Below are positions 1-6,487 of a stretch of 19,833 bases of DNA, one piece after another. The first letter of the stretch is position 1, and each line of letters starts with the position of its first letter. The notes beneath the pieces were generated by a model. That model searched no databases. It was not told where the DNA came from and saw only the letters and a list, made by a program, of their open reading frames with translations. The stretch covers positions 1-19,833 of the forward strand of contig LJUF01000058.1 of assembly GCA_001303665.1 (NCBI GenBank), given 5' to 3'. The stretch comes from Phycisphaerae bacterium SM23_33 (GTDB lineage: Bacteria > Planctomycetota > Phycisphaerae > SM23-33). A program made the position numbers and the translations under genes.

Positions 1-393
1 GAAGCCGGCCGAGATGATGATGGCGGCCTTGATGCCCTTCTGGCCGCACTGGATCAGGGCCTTGTCCACGACGCTGGCGGGAAAGACGATCACCGCCAGG
101 TCCACCGGGTCGGGGATGTCAGTGACGTAGCGGTAGGCCGGCACGGCGCTGATGCTGCGCTTGCCGGGGGCGACCGGGTACAGCACGCCCGCATACCCGG
201 TGCTGAGGATGTTGTAGAAGATGTCGTAAGGGACCGTGCCGGGCGTCCTGGTGACGCCCAGCACCGCCACGGAGCGCGGGTTGAAGATGGCGTTGAGGCC
301 TTCGTGCCCGCCCGGGCCGGGGACGGGGCCCGGCGACTGGGCTTTTCGTTCGGCCCGGGCCCGTTCCAGAATCGTTTTGTGCTCGGCGTTCAT
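1..393 (-). CDS. ADP-forming acyl-CoA synthetase (acetate--CoA ligase family), N-terminal part, cut by window edge
   Basis: The visible 131 residues are the N-terminal CoA-binding (Rossmann) domain of the NDP-forming acyl-CoA synthetase family. These enzymes interconvert acyl-CoA + ADP + Pi with acid + ATP + CoA in the cytoplasm. Support comes from the family pattern FNPRSVAVLGVTRTPGTV at about residues 37-54, then YPVAPGK, DIPDPVDLAVIVFPASVV and KAAIIISAGF at the edge. The first ~35 residues are a Pro/Gly-rich extension that may not be conserved. The ATG at 393 is the first in-frame Met; no strong ribosome site precedes it. It lies 60 bp downstream of the citrate-synthase-like gene on the same strand, so the two are probably co-transcribed. 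Whether the protein is alpha-only or an alpha-beta fusion cannot be seen. Confidence 0.85.
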   Translation of the reverse strand, partial: MNAEHKTILERARAERKAQSPGPVPGPGGHEGLNAIFNPRSVAVLGVTRTPGTVPYDIFYNILSTGYAGVLYPVAPGKRSISAVPAYRYVTDIPDPVDLAVIVFPASVVDKALIQCGQKGIKAAIIISAGF

Positions 394-453
394 GTGCCCA
401 CTGGCTCAAGGCGATGGTGCCCATGCGGCCCGGTGGCTCCGGCGGTCGGCACG

Positions 454-1851
454 CTACGCTTTCTTGCCCTTGTGCTGCTCCCAGAGATCCGGCAGAAGCT
501 CCTTCACCTTGGCTTGGAGCTCCTCGTCGCTGATGGCCGTGAGGCGCCCTTCGTGCTCGTACTGGTCCATCACCCAGCGGGCCAGGGCGTGCACCTTGAT
601 CTTGTTCACCCGGCCTTCCCCCTCCAGGCCGAGATACTCGTTGACCCACAAGGCCACACCGTCGGCGCCGCTCTTGTCGGTGATGGCCACCCGCGGGGGC
701 CGGCCCAGCAGGGCGGCGGTGTCGAAGATGTTGTAGATCCGCTCGTCCTGCCGCAGGCCCCCGGCGTGGATGCCCGCCCGGGTGGTGTTGAAGGCCTTGC
801 CCACGAAGGGGTAGTGCTCGGGGATGGGCAGGCCGATGGAGCGCATGTAATCGGCCAGCTCGGTGATGGCCCGGGTGTCGATGCCGCACAGATCGCCCTT
901 CAGGGCGATGTACTCGATGATGGCCCCCTCCAGCGGGGGGTTGCCGGTCCGCTCCCCGAAACCGAACAGGGTGGTGTTCACGGCGTCGCAGCCGTACAGC
1001 CAGGCCGTCCCGCCGTTCACGTGCACCTTGTGAAAGTCGTTGTGCCCGTGCCACTCCAGCCGTTCGCTGGGAACGCCGCACTCCCGGTTGAGCTTGTAGA
1101 TGAGCTTGGGGATGCTGCGCGGCAGCTCCGCGCCCGGATAGCTGACGCCGAAGCCCATGGTGTCGCACAGCCGGACCTTGGCCGACAGCGGCTCCGGCAC
1201 CTGCCGGCTCATCTCCATCAGCCGGTCCACGAACGGCAGCACGAACCCGTTGATATCCGCGCGGGTGACGTCTTCGAGGTGGCAGCGCGGGCGGACGCCG
1301 GCCTCAAAGGCGGCGTCCACCACCTCGCAATACTTGTCCATGATCCGCTTCCGGTCGCTCTTGAGTTTGTAGAAGATGTGGTAGTCCGAGCAACTGGTGA
1401 GCATGCCGGTTTCGGTGAGCCCGGCCTGCTTGACCAGCCGGAAGTCGCCCTTTTCCGCCCGGATCCAGCCGGTGCACTCGGGATAGGTGTGGCCCAGCTC
1501 GCGGCAGCGGTCGAGCGTCCTGCGGTCGTTCTTGGTGTACAGGAAGAACTCGGTCTGCCGCACGACGCCGTTGGGCCCGCCGAGCCTGGCCAGCAGGTCG
1601 TAGATGTGGACCATCTGGTCGCTGGTGTACGGCGGGCGGGCCTGCTGGCCGTCGCGGAAGGTAGTGTCGGTGATGTGGATGTCGCGGCGGGACAGGGCCT
1701 TGGGGTCGAACTCCACCGCCCGGCCGTCGATGTACTCGACCACCGGGCCGTCGAAGCGGATCAGCGGCGGCAGGCTGTAGTCGAAGGTCTCTTCCAGCAG
1801 GTTCGGTTCGGCCGCGTCGACCAGCGGATGCGTTTTTCCGGCCTTGTTCAT
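454..1851 (-). CDS. HMGL-like aldol-condensing synthase, probable Re-citrate synthase (or homocitrate/isopropylmalate synthase relative)
   Basis: This 465-residue enzyme of the DRE-TIM (HMGL-like) family condenses acetyl-CoA with a 2-oxo acid. The first signature is DTTFRDGQQARPPYT (residues 62-76); HGHND (268-272) supplies metal ligands; LFGFGERTGNPPLE (295-308) is the second signature. The runs GGPNGVVRQTEFFLYTKNDR and RCHLEDVTRADINGF resemble, from memory, the anaerobic Re-citrate synthase group (Clostridium kluyveri, Desulfovibrio) rather than LeuA. It lacks a LeuA-type C-terminal regulatory domain. The ATG at 1851 is chosen because AAAGGA lies 5-6 nt upstream; an in-frame GTG at 1872 would lack this site. 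The downstream gene is an ADP-forming acyl-CoA synthetase, consistent with acetyl-CoA metabolism. The family is certain; the substrate (oxaloacetate versus 2-oxoglutarate or 2-oxoisovalerate) is inferred. Confidence 0.85.
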   Translation of the reverse strand: MNKAGKTHPLVDAAEPNLLEETFDYSLPPLIRFDGPVVEYIDGRAVEFDPKALSRRDIHITDTTFRDGQQARPPYTSDQMVHIYDLLARLGGPNGVVRQTEFFLYTKNDRRTLDRCRELGHTYPECTGWIRAEKGDFRLVKQAGLTETGMLTSCSDYHIFYKLKSDRKRIMDKYCEVVDAAFEAGVRPRCHLEDVTRADINGFVLPFVDRLMEMSRQVPEPLSAKVRLCDTMGFGVSYPGAELPRSIPKLIYKLNRECGVPSERLEWHGHNDFHKVHVNGGTAWLYGCDAVNTTLFGFGERTGNPPLEGAIIEYIALKGDLCGIDTRAITELADYMRSIGLPIPEHYPFVGKAFNTTRAGIHAGGLRQDERIYNIFDTAALLGRPPRVAITDKSGADGVALWVNEYLGLEGEGRVNKIKVHALARWVMDQYEHEGRLTAISDEELQAKVKELLPDLWEQHKGKKA

Positions 1852-1991
1852 CCAGGTCCTTTCATGCACCACGGTCTGCCATTACACAGTACCAGAAATC
1901 GGCCCCCGCGCGCTCGCAAGAATGAGAACATCTATACCGCGAATGAACTCTATTTCCACGAACTACAGCAAGTTCGCTGTTCTTTGACGGT

Positions 1992-2010
1992 TGAGCCCGC
2001 GGAGGGCTCA
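1992..2010. repeat. Perfect 7-bp inverted repeat (TGAGCCC-GCGGA-GGGCTCA)
   Basis: Arms of 7 bp with a 5-nt loop can form a stable hairpin on either strand. It lies downstream of the minus-strand acyl carrier protein gene, about 170 bp after its stop, so it could be a terminator or processing site. No T-run follows on either strand, so intrinsic termination is doubtful. Confidence 0.45.
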
Positions 2011-2080
2011 GCGCGCCCACAGCGTGGCTGAATTCTCTGCCAGGCGTTCCCGCAGGCGGACGTTTCTGCCTCCACGTTTG

Positions 2081-2120
2081 AATCCGTGTATTCGTTCTGA
2101 TTCGTGCAATTCGTGGTCTC
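2081..2120. repeat. Degenerate 9-10 bp tandem repeat, unit ATTCGTG (ACCACGAAT on the other strand)
   Basis: Four imperfect copies follow one another at 2081, 2090, 2100 and 2109: AATCCGTGT, ATTCGTTCTG, ATTCGTGCA and ATTCGTGGT. On the minus strand this reads as repeated CACGAAT. Similar intergenic strings are, from memory, dispersed in genomes of Planctomycetota and other environmental bacteria, with no agreed function. The copy number and spacing are directly visible; dispersal elsewhere in this genome cannot be checked here. Confidence 0.6.
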
Positions 2121-2181
2121 GGTTCGGCACCCGCGCCGACGCGCCGACGTTTCCCGGTGTGCGAGCCTTTCGCTGACACGC

Positions 2182-2436
2182 CTAGATCTCCACTCCCTGC
2201 TCCCGGCAGAGCCTGGTGATGTACTCGATCGCCTCGCCCACGGTCTCGACCGCCAGCGCCTCGTCCTCGTCCATCTCGATGCCGAATTCCTGCTCGAACA
2301 TGGCGACCAGTTCGACCGACTGGATGCTCTCGGCCCCCAGGTCCACGGCGAAGCTGTGCTCGGGTTTGATGTCGGCGGGGTCTATGCCCAGGATCCTGCC
2401 GGTTATCGCCCTGACTCGTTCGGCTGCGGTGGCCAT
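2182..2436 (-). CDS. Acyl carrier protein (84 aa)
   Basis: A standard-length ACP that carries acyl chains on a 4'-phosphopantetheine arm in the cytoplasm. The attachment serine is Ser37 in VDLGAESIQSVELV; the usual DSL motif is replaced by ESI. The following helix VELVAMFEQEFGIEMDEDEA and the final helix near VGEAIEYITRLC match the ACP fold. The ATG at 2436 is preceded by GAGGAG at 8 nt. It is the last gene of a nagB - alternate GlmU - acp unit, starting 20 bp after the GlmU-like gene. That suggests work in amino-sugar acylation or envelope lipid synthesis rather than general fatty acid synthesis, although co-transcription alone does not prove this. Confidence 0.9.
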   Translation of the reverse strand: MATAAERVRAITGRILGIDPADIKPEHSFAVDLGAESIQSVELVAMFEQEFGIEMDEDEALAVETVGEAIEYITRLCREQGVEI

Positions 2437-2456
2437 CCCGTCGTCTCCTCTGGGTG

Positions 2457-3740
2457 CTAGGCTCTGAACATGGTCTTGCGGGCCCTGCGGATGGCCGTCT
2501 CGCGGGCCGGGGCGGTCATTTCGTAGACGGCGTCCCACATCTTCTCGTCGGCCTGGGTCCATTGGCAGTTCCGCCGGCCCATGGCGACCTTGGCGGTTGC
2601 GTACAGGCTGTTCTTGCCAAAGCCCTTGGTCACCAGGCCGTCCAGCAGGCAGGAAAAGGACGGGATGAACTTGGGCAGCACCTTGCCTGTGGCCATGAGC
2701 AGGCCCATGGCCCCGACGTACGCGCCGGTGTTAAACAGCGTGCCGATGGAGGTCTTGGTGTGGTCGCCGATCAGGGAGCCGACCTTGGTGGAACCGGTGC
2801 TGATGGGGTGCCTGCCGTCCAGGATGACGGAGACGGCGGAATAGTCGTTCTTCAGGTCGCTGTTGGTGGTCAAGGCGCCGAGATTGACCCATTCGCCGAC
2901 GTAGGCGTGGCCGAGGAAGCCGTCGTGGTACTTGTTGGTGTAGCCCAGGATGACCGATTCCTCGACCTCCCCGCCGACGCGGCAGACCGGGCCGATGGAG
3001 TTGCCCTCGCGGCACTTGGTGCCCAGCAGGATGGACTTCCTGCCAACGTAGCAGGGCCCCTCGATGCGGGTGAAGGGGTGGACCTGGACGCCCTCGTCGA
3101 GGTAGATCGGCCCGCCCTCGGCGTCCAGGACGACCACGGGATGCACCACGGCGCCCCGGCCGACGTAGACGTTCTTGCCCTCGCCGCGTATGGCGGTGGG
3201 CTGCTCGACGGTGCCCTCGATGCCGCTGCGGCCGAGGGCCTGGAAGTCAGCCGTGATCTGTCCAGGGTTTTCCAGGATCAGCTCCCAGATATAGTTGTAT
3301 GTCGGCAGGAGGACGGTCTTTGCTGGCAGCGCCGCCTTGGCCGATTCCAGGAAGCCCTCAAAGTCTTGGCGATTCAGCTTGCCGGCGTCGGTGGCGGCCA
3401 CGCGGGCGTACAGCACCTCGCCGTCCTGGGCCAGGCCCACCTCGCTGGGCCCCGTGCCGGTCACGTCGAGGCTGGCCGCCTTGACGCGGGCGTTGACGGC
3501 CAGCAGGTCCTCGCTGGCCAGCGCGGCCGTGTCGTTGACCTTCCACTGCGTTCGCTGGGCGTATGCCTCGGCCATGTATTCGGGGACGAAGCAGGCCACG
3601 TCGTCGGGGTTGAGCCTGGCGTGGAGCTTCTCCGCCAGCGTGGTTATGCCGCAGCGCAGCTCCCAGATCGGGTGGGACCAGGCCAGCGGGTTGAAGCGGC
3701 CCCTGGCCTGGGGCGAACCGTCAAACAGCAGCAATCGCAT
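2457..3740 (-). CDS. GlmU-like sugar nucleotidyltransferase/acetyltransferase (alternate bacterial GlmU type)
   Basis: This 427-residue protein has a divergent N-terminal nucleotidyltransferase-like half and a C-terminal left-handed beta-helix acyltransferase half. The N-terminus MRLLLFDGSP, then NPLAWSHPIWELRCGI, matches the alternate GlmU family (TIGR03991-like), which lacks the classical LAAGxGTRM loop. The C-terminal half shows hexapeptide-type turns (YVGRGAVVHP, YVGRKSILLGTKC, HAYVGEWVNLGALTTNSDLKN, KTSIGTLFNTGAYVG). The presumed role is UDP-GlcNAc formation from GlcN-1-P or a related sugar-nucleotide step. The ATG at 3740 is used because AAGGAG sits 8 nt upstream; a second ATG at 3747 is out of frame and only one base from the ribosome site. 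Downstream of nagB and upstream of acp, it links amino-sugar entry with an acyl carrier. Exact substrate is unproven. Confidence 0.85.
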   Translation of the reverse strand: MRLLLFDGSPQARGRFNPLAWSHPIWELRCGITTLAEKLHARLNPDDVACFVPEYMAEAYAQRTQWKVNDTAALASEDLLAVNARVKAASLDVTGTGPSEVGLAQDGEVLYARVAATDAGKLNRQDFEGFLESAKAALPAKTVLLPTYNYIWELILENPGQITADFQALGRSGIEGTVEQPTAIRGEGKNVYVGRGAVVHPVVVLDAEGGPIYLDEGVQVHPFTRIEGPCYVGRKSILLGTKCREGNSIGPVCRVGGEVEESVILGYTNKYHDGFLGHAYVGEWVNLGALTTNSDLKNDYSAVSVILDGRHPISTGSTKVGSLIGDHTKTSIGTLFNTGAYVGAMGLLMATGKVLPKFIPSFSCLLDGLVTKGFGKNSLYATAKVAMGRRNCQWTQADEKMWDAVYEMTAPARETAIRRARKTMFRA

Positions 3741-3850
3741 AGGACATTCTCCTTTGATCGGGCTCAAAGGCCTGTGCGGGTCCTGAACAGGCTGTCAGCT
3801 TCAGTCGGGGCGGACTTCATCAGCCGGCCAGCGCTGGCTTCCCGGGGCGG

Positions 3851-4639
3851 CTATGGTTCGGGCTGGGGTGCCCCAGGCTTGTTGTCCTGGATCCACTGGT
3901 AATAGTCGCGCATCTTCAGCTGGCTGGCAGCCTCCTTGTCCATGAAGATCATGCTGTTGGGATGCAGCTGCAAGGCGCTGGCCGTGATCATGCTGGTGAC
4001 GGGGCCTTCGATGGCGGCGGCCACCGCAGCGGCCTTGCTCTTGCCGCTGGCCAGCAGCAGCAGCTTGCGGGCCTCCAGGATGGTGCCCACGCCCATGGTG
4101 ATGGCGTAGATGGGCACGTCCTGCTTTTTCTCGAAAAAGCGGGCGTTGTCCTGGATGGTTTCCTTGGCCAGGGTCTTGATTCGCGTCCGTGACCCCAGGC
4201 TGGAGCCAGGCTCGTTAAAGGCGATGTGCCCGTCGCTGCCGATGCCCAGCAATTGCAGGTCGATCCCCCCGCACTCCGTGATCCGGCGCTCGTACCAGGC
4301 GCAGAAGGCCAGGTGGTTCCGCGTCGTGCCCGAGGGGATGTGGACGTTCTGCGGCGGGATGTTGATGTGCTGGAAGAAGTTCTGCTTCATGAAGTAGTGG
4401 TAGCTCTGGGGGTGGGTGTCCGGCAGCCCCACGTACTCGTCCAGGTTGAAGGTGGTCACCTGGGAGAAGTCCAGCCCCTCTTCCTTGTGCAGGCGGACCA
4501 GCTCCTTGTACAGGCCCAGGGGGGTGGAGCCGGTGGCCAGGCCCAGCACGGCGTTGGGCTTGGTGTTCAGCACCTTGGACACTTCGTGAGCAGCCTGGAC
4601 GCTCATTTCCTGGTACGCGGAGCAGACGATAACTTCCAT
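3851..4639 (-). CDS. nagB: Glucosamine-6-phosphate deaminase/isomerase
   Basis: NagB interconverts glucosamine-6-phosphate and fructose-6-phosphate + ammonia in the cytoplasm. The 262-residue protein is of normal family length. Key residues are visible: phosphate loop LATGSTPLGLY (34-44), Asp67 in NLDEYVG, and Asp136, His138 and Glu143 in GIGSDGHIAFNEPGSS, matching the E. coli catalytic set. The C-terminal tail is Pro-rich and short. The ATG at 4639 has AAGGGA about 8 nt upstream. A promoter matching TTGCCC-N17-TAGAAT lies about 70 bp upstream. It heads a run with the alternate GlmU-like gene (110 bp gap) and an ACP gene, so it may serve biosynthesis as well as amino-sugar catabolism. Confidence 0.95.
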   Translation of the reverse strand: MEVIVCSAYQEMSVQAAHEVSKVLNTKPNAVLGLATGSTPLGLYKELVRLHKEEGLDFSQVTTFNLDEYVGLPDTHPQSYHYFMKQNFFQHINIPPQNVHIPSGTTRNHLAFCAWYERRITECGGIDLQLLGIGSDGHIAFNEPGSSLGSRTRIKTLAKETIQDNARFFEKKQDVPIYAITMGVGTILEARKLLLLASGKSKAAAVAAAIEGPVTSMITASALQLHPNSMIFMDKEAASQLKMRDYYQWIQDNKPGAPQPEP

Positions 4640-4716
4640 TGTCGGGTCCCTTTACCTCGCGTCGGCCGCCCGGAGTCGAACCATTCACATACCCATCCAG
4701 GGGGCGAGTGGGGCGA

Positions 4717-4745
4717 ATTCTAGATAATTGCCGCAAAATGGGCAA
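4717..4745 (-). promoter_or_regulatory. Sigma70-type promoter for nagB
   Basis: On the minus strand TTGCCC (4745-4740) and TAGAAT (4722-4717) are separated by exactly 17 bp. The -10 matches the consensus at 5 of 6 bases. It points toward nagB, with a predicted leader of about 70 nt. Confidence 0.55.
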
Positions 4746-4785
4746 GGATTTTCCCTCTCCGCTGCGGGCAGGGGCGAAAAATGGC

Positions 4786-4814
4786 TTGCCTGGCGAAGTC
4801 CAATTGGCTAAAAG
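4786..4814 (+). promoter_or_regulatory. Candidate promoter for the first FabZ-like gene
   Basis: TTGCCT (4786-4791) and TAAAAG (4809-4814) are 17 bp apart and point toward the dehydratase gene starting at 4846, giving a leader of about 25 nt. It is divergent from the nagB promoter 40 bp away. The match is moderate, so this is a candidate only. Confidence 0.35.
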
Positions 4815-4845
4815 GCCCACTTCAAGCCCAGGCCGGACGTGTGAG

Positions 4846-5346
4846 ATGAAATTCTATCTGGTGGATCGAATCGAGCGCATCGAGCCCGGCAAGCGGATCG
4901 TCGGCGCGAAGTCGCTGTCGCTTGCCGAGGAGTACCTGGCCGACCACTTCCCGGCCTTTCCCGTCCTGCCGGGTGTGCTGATGCTGGAGGCGATGGTCCA
5001 GACGGCGGCGTGGCTGCTGCGGATCGAGCAGAACTGGGCCAACAGCCTGATTGAGCTTTCAGCGGCAAGGAACGTCCGCTACGGCAGCTTCGTCGCTCCG
5101 GGGCATAGCCTTCGGGTCGAGGTGGAGTTGGTCGAGCTCGCCGGCCGGACCGCCGCATTCAAGGGCGTGGGCGTCGTGGACGGCGAGCGCCAGGCTGTTC
5201 AGGGCCGGCTGGAGCTGCGCTGCTTCAACGTGGCCGACATATCGCCGGCCGCTGGCGGCGCCGACGAAAAGATCGTCGCCCAGTTGAAGGAGCGGTTCAG
5301 GCTGATCGGCGGACCGGAGGCGCTGGCGGCGGCCCGCGCGGGGTAG
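4846..5346 (+). CDS. FabZ-like 3-hydroxyacyl-ACP dehydratase 1
   Basis: This 166-residue hot-dog-fold protein is likely to remove water from 3-hydroxyacyl-ACP. The FabZ active-site pattern is present: His34 in LADHFPAFPVLPG and Glu48 in LMLEAMVQTAAW, the equivalents of the E. coli FabZ His/Glu pair. A C-terminal extension (about 30 residues after ELRCFNV) exceeds the usual ~145 residues. The ATG at 4846 is the start that begins the conserved domain; no strong Shine-Dalgarno is visible. It is separated by 158 bp and a promoter from the next gene, so it may be its own transcript or read through. A second paralogue with His and Glu at identical positions lies at 5951. Catalytic role is family-based; the physiological chain is unknown. 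Confidence 0.85.
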   Translation: MKFYLVDRIERIEPGKRIVGAKSLSLAEEYLADHFPAFPVLPGVLMLEAMVQTAAWLLRIEQNWANSLIELSAARNVRYGSFVAPGHSLRVEVELVELAGRTAAFKGVGVVDGERQAVQGRLELRCFNVADISPAAGGADEKIVAQLKERFRLIGGPEALAAARAG

Positions 5347-5407
5347 CCCCGGCGGCCGTCGGGGCGATGCGGCCGAGGAAATCCCACCCTCCGGGGACAG
5401 TGCGGCG

Positions 5408-5436
5408 TTGACTTTGCTCGGCGGGTTGCCTATATG
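5408..5436 (+). promoter_or_regulatory. Sigma70-type promoter for the ACP-dehydratase-ketosynthase operon
   Basis: TTGACT (5408-5413) and TATATG (5431-5436) are spaced by exactly 17 bp. The -35 is a 5/6 match and the -10 begins with TATA. It precedes the ACP start at 5505 by about 65 nt and most likely drives the genes through 9074. Confidence 0.55.
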
Positions 5437-5504
5437 TGTTTCGGCGTACGGCCGCGGCAGCAACGGATGGGCCGGTATTCGGCCAAGACAGGAGAGCGTG
5501 GAAG

Positions 5505-5894
5505 ATGCCAATGCCACAGGAAGAGGTCCTCGACAAGGTGCGGGAGACGCTGGTGGACGCGCTGGGTGTGGACGAGGAGGAGGTGACACCGGAGGCCACT
5601 CTCACCGGCGACCTCGGGGCGGAATCCATCGATTTCCTGGACATCGTCTTCAGGCTGGAAAAGGCCTTCAGCATAAAGATTCCCCCCGGCGACCTGTTCC
5701 CCGACAACATCCTGAACAACCCCCAGTTCGTGGAGAACGGCAAGCTTACCCAGGCCGGGCTGGCAACGTTGAAACAATCCATGCCGCACGTGGATTTCTC
5801 CGAGTTCCAGGCCGACCCGGACGTCAACAGGATGCCGGAGCTGTTCAAGGTCCAGACAATCGTCAATTACGTTCAGAACAAGGTGAACGGCTGA
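5505..5894 (+). CDS. Acyl carrier protein with a large insertion (129 aa)
   Basis: The first ~62 residues are a normal ACP core with the phosphopantetheine serine Ser41 in GDLGAESIDFLDIVFRLEKAF. Where a typical ACP goes straight from helix II/III to the last helix, this one has roughly 45 extra residues (about 62-110, from DLFPDNILNN to DPDVNRM). The closing helix (LFKVQTIVNYVQNKV) then follows. Total length is 129 versus ~80 usual. ATG 5505 is chosen because AGGAGA is 9 nt upstream; ATG 5511 is an alternative. It heads the operon with a dehydratase and two ketosynthases, so it is probably the dedicated carrier of that pathway. The insertion may form a partner-docking surface; that is inference. 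Confidence 0.88.
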   Translation: MPMPQEEVLDKVRETLVDALGVDEEEVTPEATLTGDLGAESIDFLDIVFRLEKAFSIKIPPGDLFPDNILNNPQFVENGKLTQAGLATLKQSMPHVDFSEFQADPDVNRMPELFKVQTIVNYVQNKVNG

Positions 5895-5950
5895 AGGCGG
5901 CCGCGGGCGGATGGGACAGCCGGGGGTCAACCGACGGGAGCGGCTCGCCG

Positions 5951-6487
5951 ATGCGTTGGATCTGGATAGATCGCTTTGTGGAGTTCAAGCCCGGCGTGTC
6001 GGCCACGGCCGTGAAAAACGTCTCCCTGGCCGAGGAGCATCTGCACGATCACTGGGAGGACTTCCCCATGATGCCCGCCAGCCTGATCATCGAGGGCATG
6101 GCCCAGACCGCGGGCATGCTGGTGGGCCAGGCCCGCGACTTCCAGGAAAAGGTCATCCTGGCCAAGATCTCCAAGGCGGAGTTGCCCGAGCCCGTCCTGC
6201 CCGGCGACCAGCTGCGATACCACGCTGAAATCACCACCATCACCGACCAGGCCGCCAGCACCCACGGAACGGTCTTCAAGAACGATCGGGAAATCGGCAC
6301 CATCGACCTGATGTTTTCCCACATTGACCAGAACCTTCAGGGGATGAAGTTTCCCGAGGAGAACTTCGTGTTCACCGGCCAGTTCCTTCGACTGCTGGCG
6401 GGCTTCGACCTGAAGCCTCCGCCGGCCGGTGCCGCTTCCTCCGGGCCGGACCGGCCAGGCCAAGCCCCGGAGGCGCCGGCCAAATGA
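5951..6487 (+). CDS. FabZ-like 3-hydroxyacyl-ACP dehydratase 2
   Basis: A 178-residue paralogue of the dehydratase at 4846. Catalytic-type His34 (LHDHWEDFPMMPAS) and Glu48 (LIIEGMAQTAGML) sit at the same residue numbers as in the first copy. The normally conserved PG after the His loop is PA here, and HFPG-like residues are replaced by HWED, so activity or substrate scope may differ. The C-terminus is a low-complexity Pro/Ala/Gly tail (about residues 157-178). ATG 5951 follows GGGAG at about 10 nt. The stop overlaps the next start as ATGA at 6484-6487, showing translational coupling with the first ketosynthase. It may act alone or as a heterodimer with the first copy. Confidence 0.85.
   Translation: MRWIWIDRFVEFKPGVSATAVKNVSLAEEHLHDHWEDFPMMPASLIIEGMAQTAGMLVGQARDFQEKVILAKISKAELPEPVLPGDQLRYHAEITTITDQAASTHGTVFKNDREIGTIDLMFSHIDQNLQGMKFPEENFVFTGQFLRLLAGFDLKPPPAGAASSGPDRPGQAPEAPAK

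Larger units (their letters stand above)
1852..2181. other. Intergenic region with hairpin and short tandem repeat, no gene
   Basis: These 330 bp separate the minus-strand acyl carrier protein gene from the citrate-synthase-like gene. Open frames here lack recognisable protein features. It holds the TGAGCCC hairpin and the ATTCGTG-type tandem repeat listed separately. A minus-strand promoter for the synthase gene is expected here; only a TATAGA box was seen, without a convincing -35 partner. Confidence 0.6.

Noticed and set aside
304..2031. Long plus-strand open frame opposite the citrate-synthase-like gene
   Set aside because: Its sequence is the antisense shadow of the conserved minus-strand enzyme and shows no recognisable domain.
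1980..2180. CRISPR-like or attachment-site repeat in the 330-bp gap
   Set aside because: The repeat units are 9-10 bp without spacers, and no integrase or cas gene is in the window.
3827..3838. GCCAGCGCTGGC palindrome between nagB and the GlmU-like gene as a terminator
   Set aside because: It overlaps the nagB end region, has no loop or T-run, and such short palindromes are expected at this GC content.
5346..5365. GCCCCG/CGGGGC stem after the first dehydratase as a terminator
   Set aside because: Only 6-bp arms and no following T-run; too weak to call.
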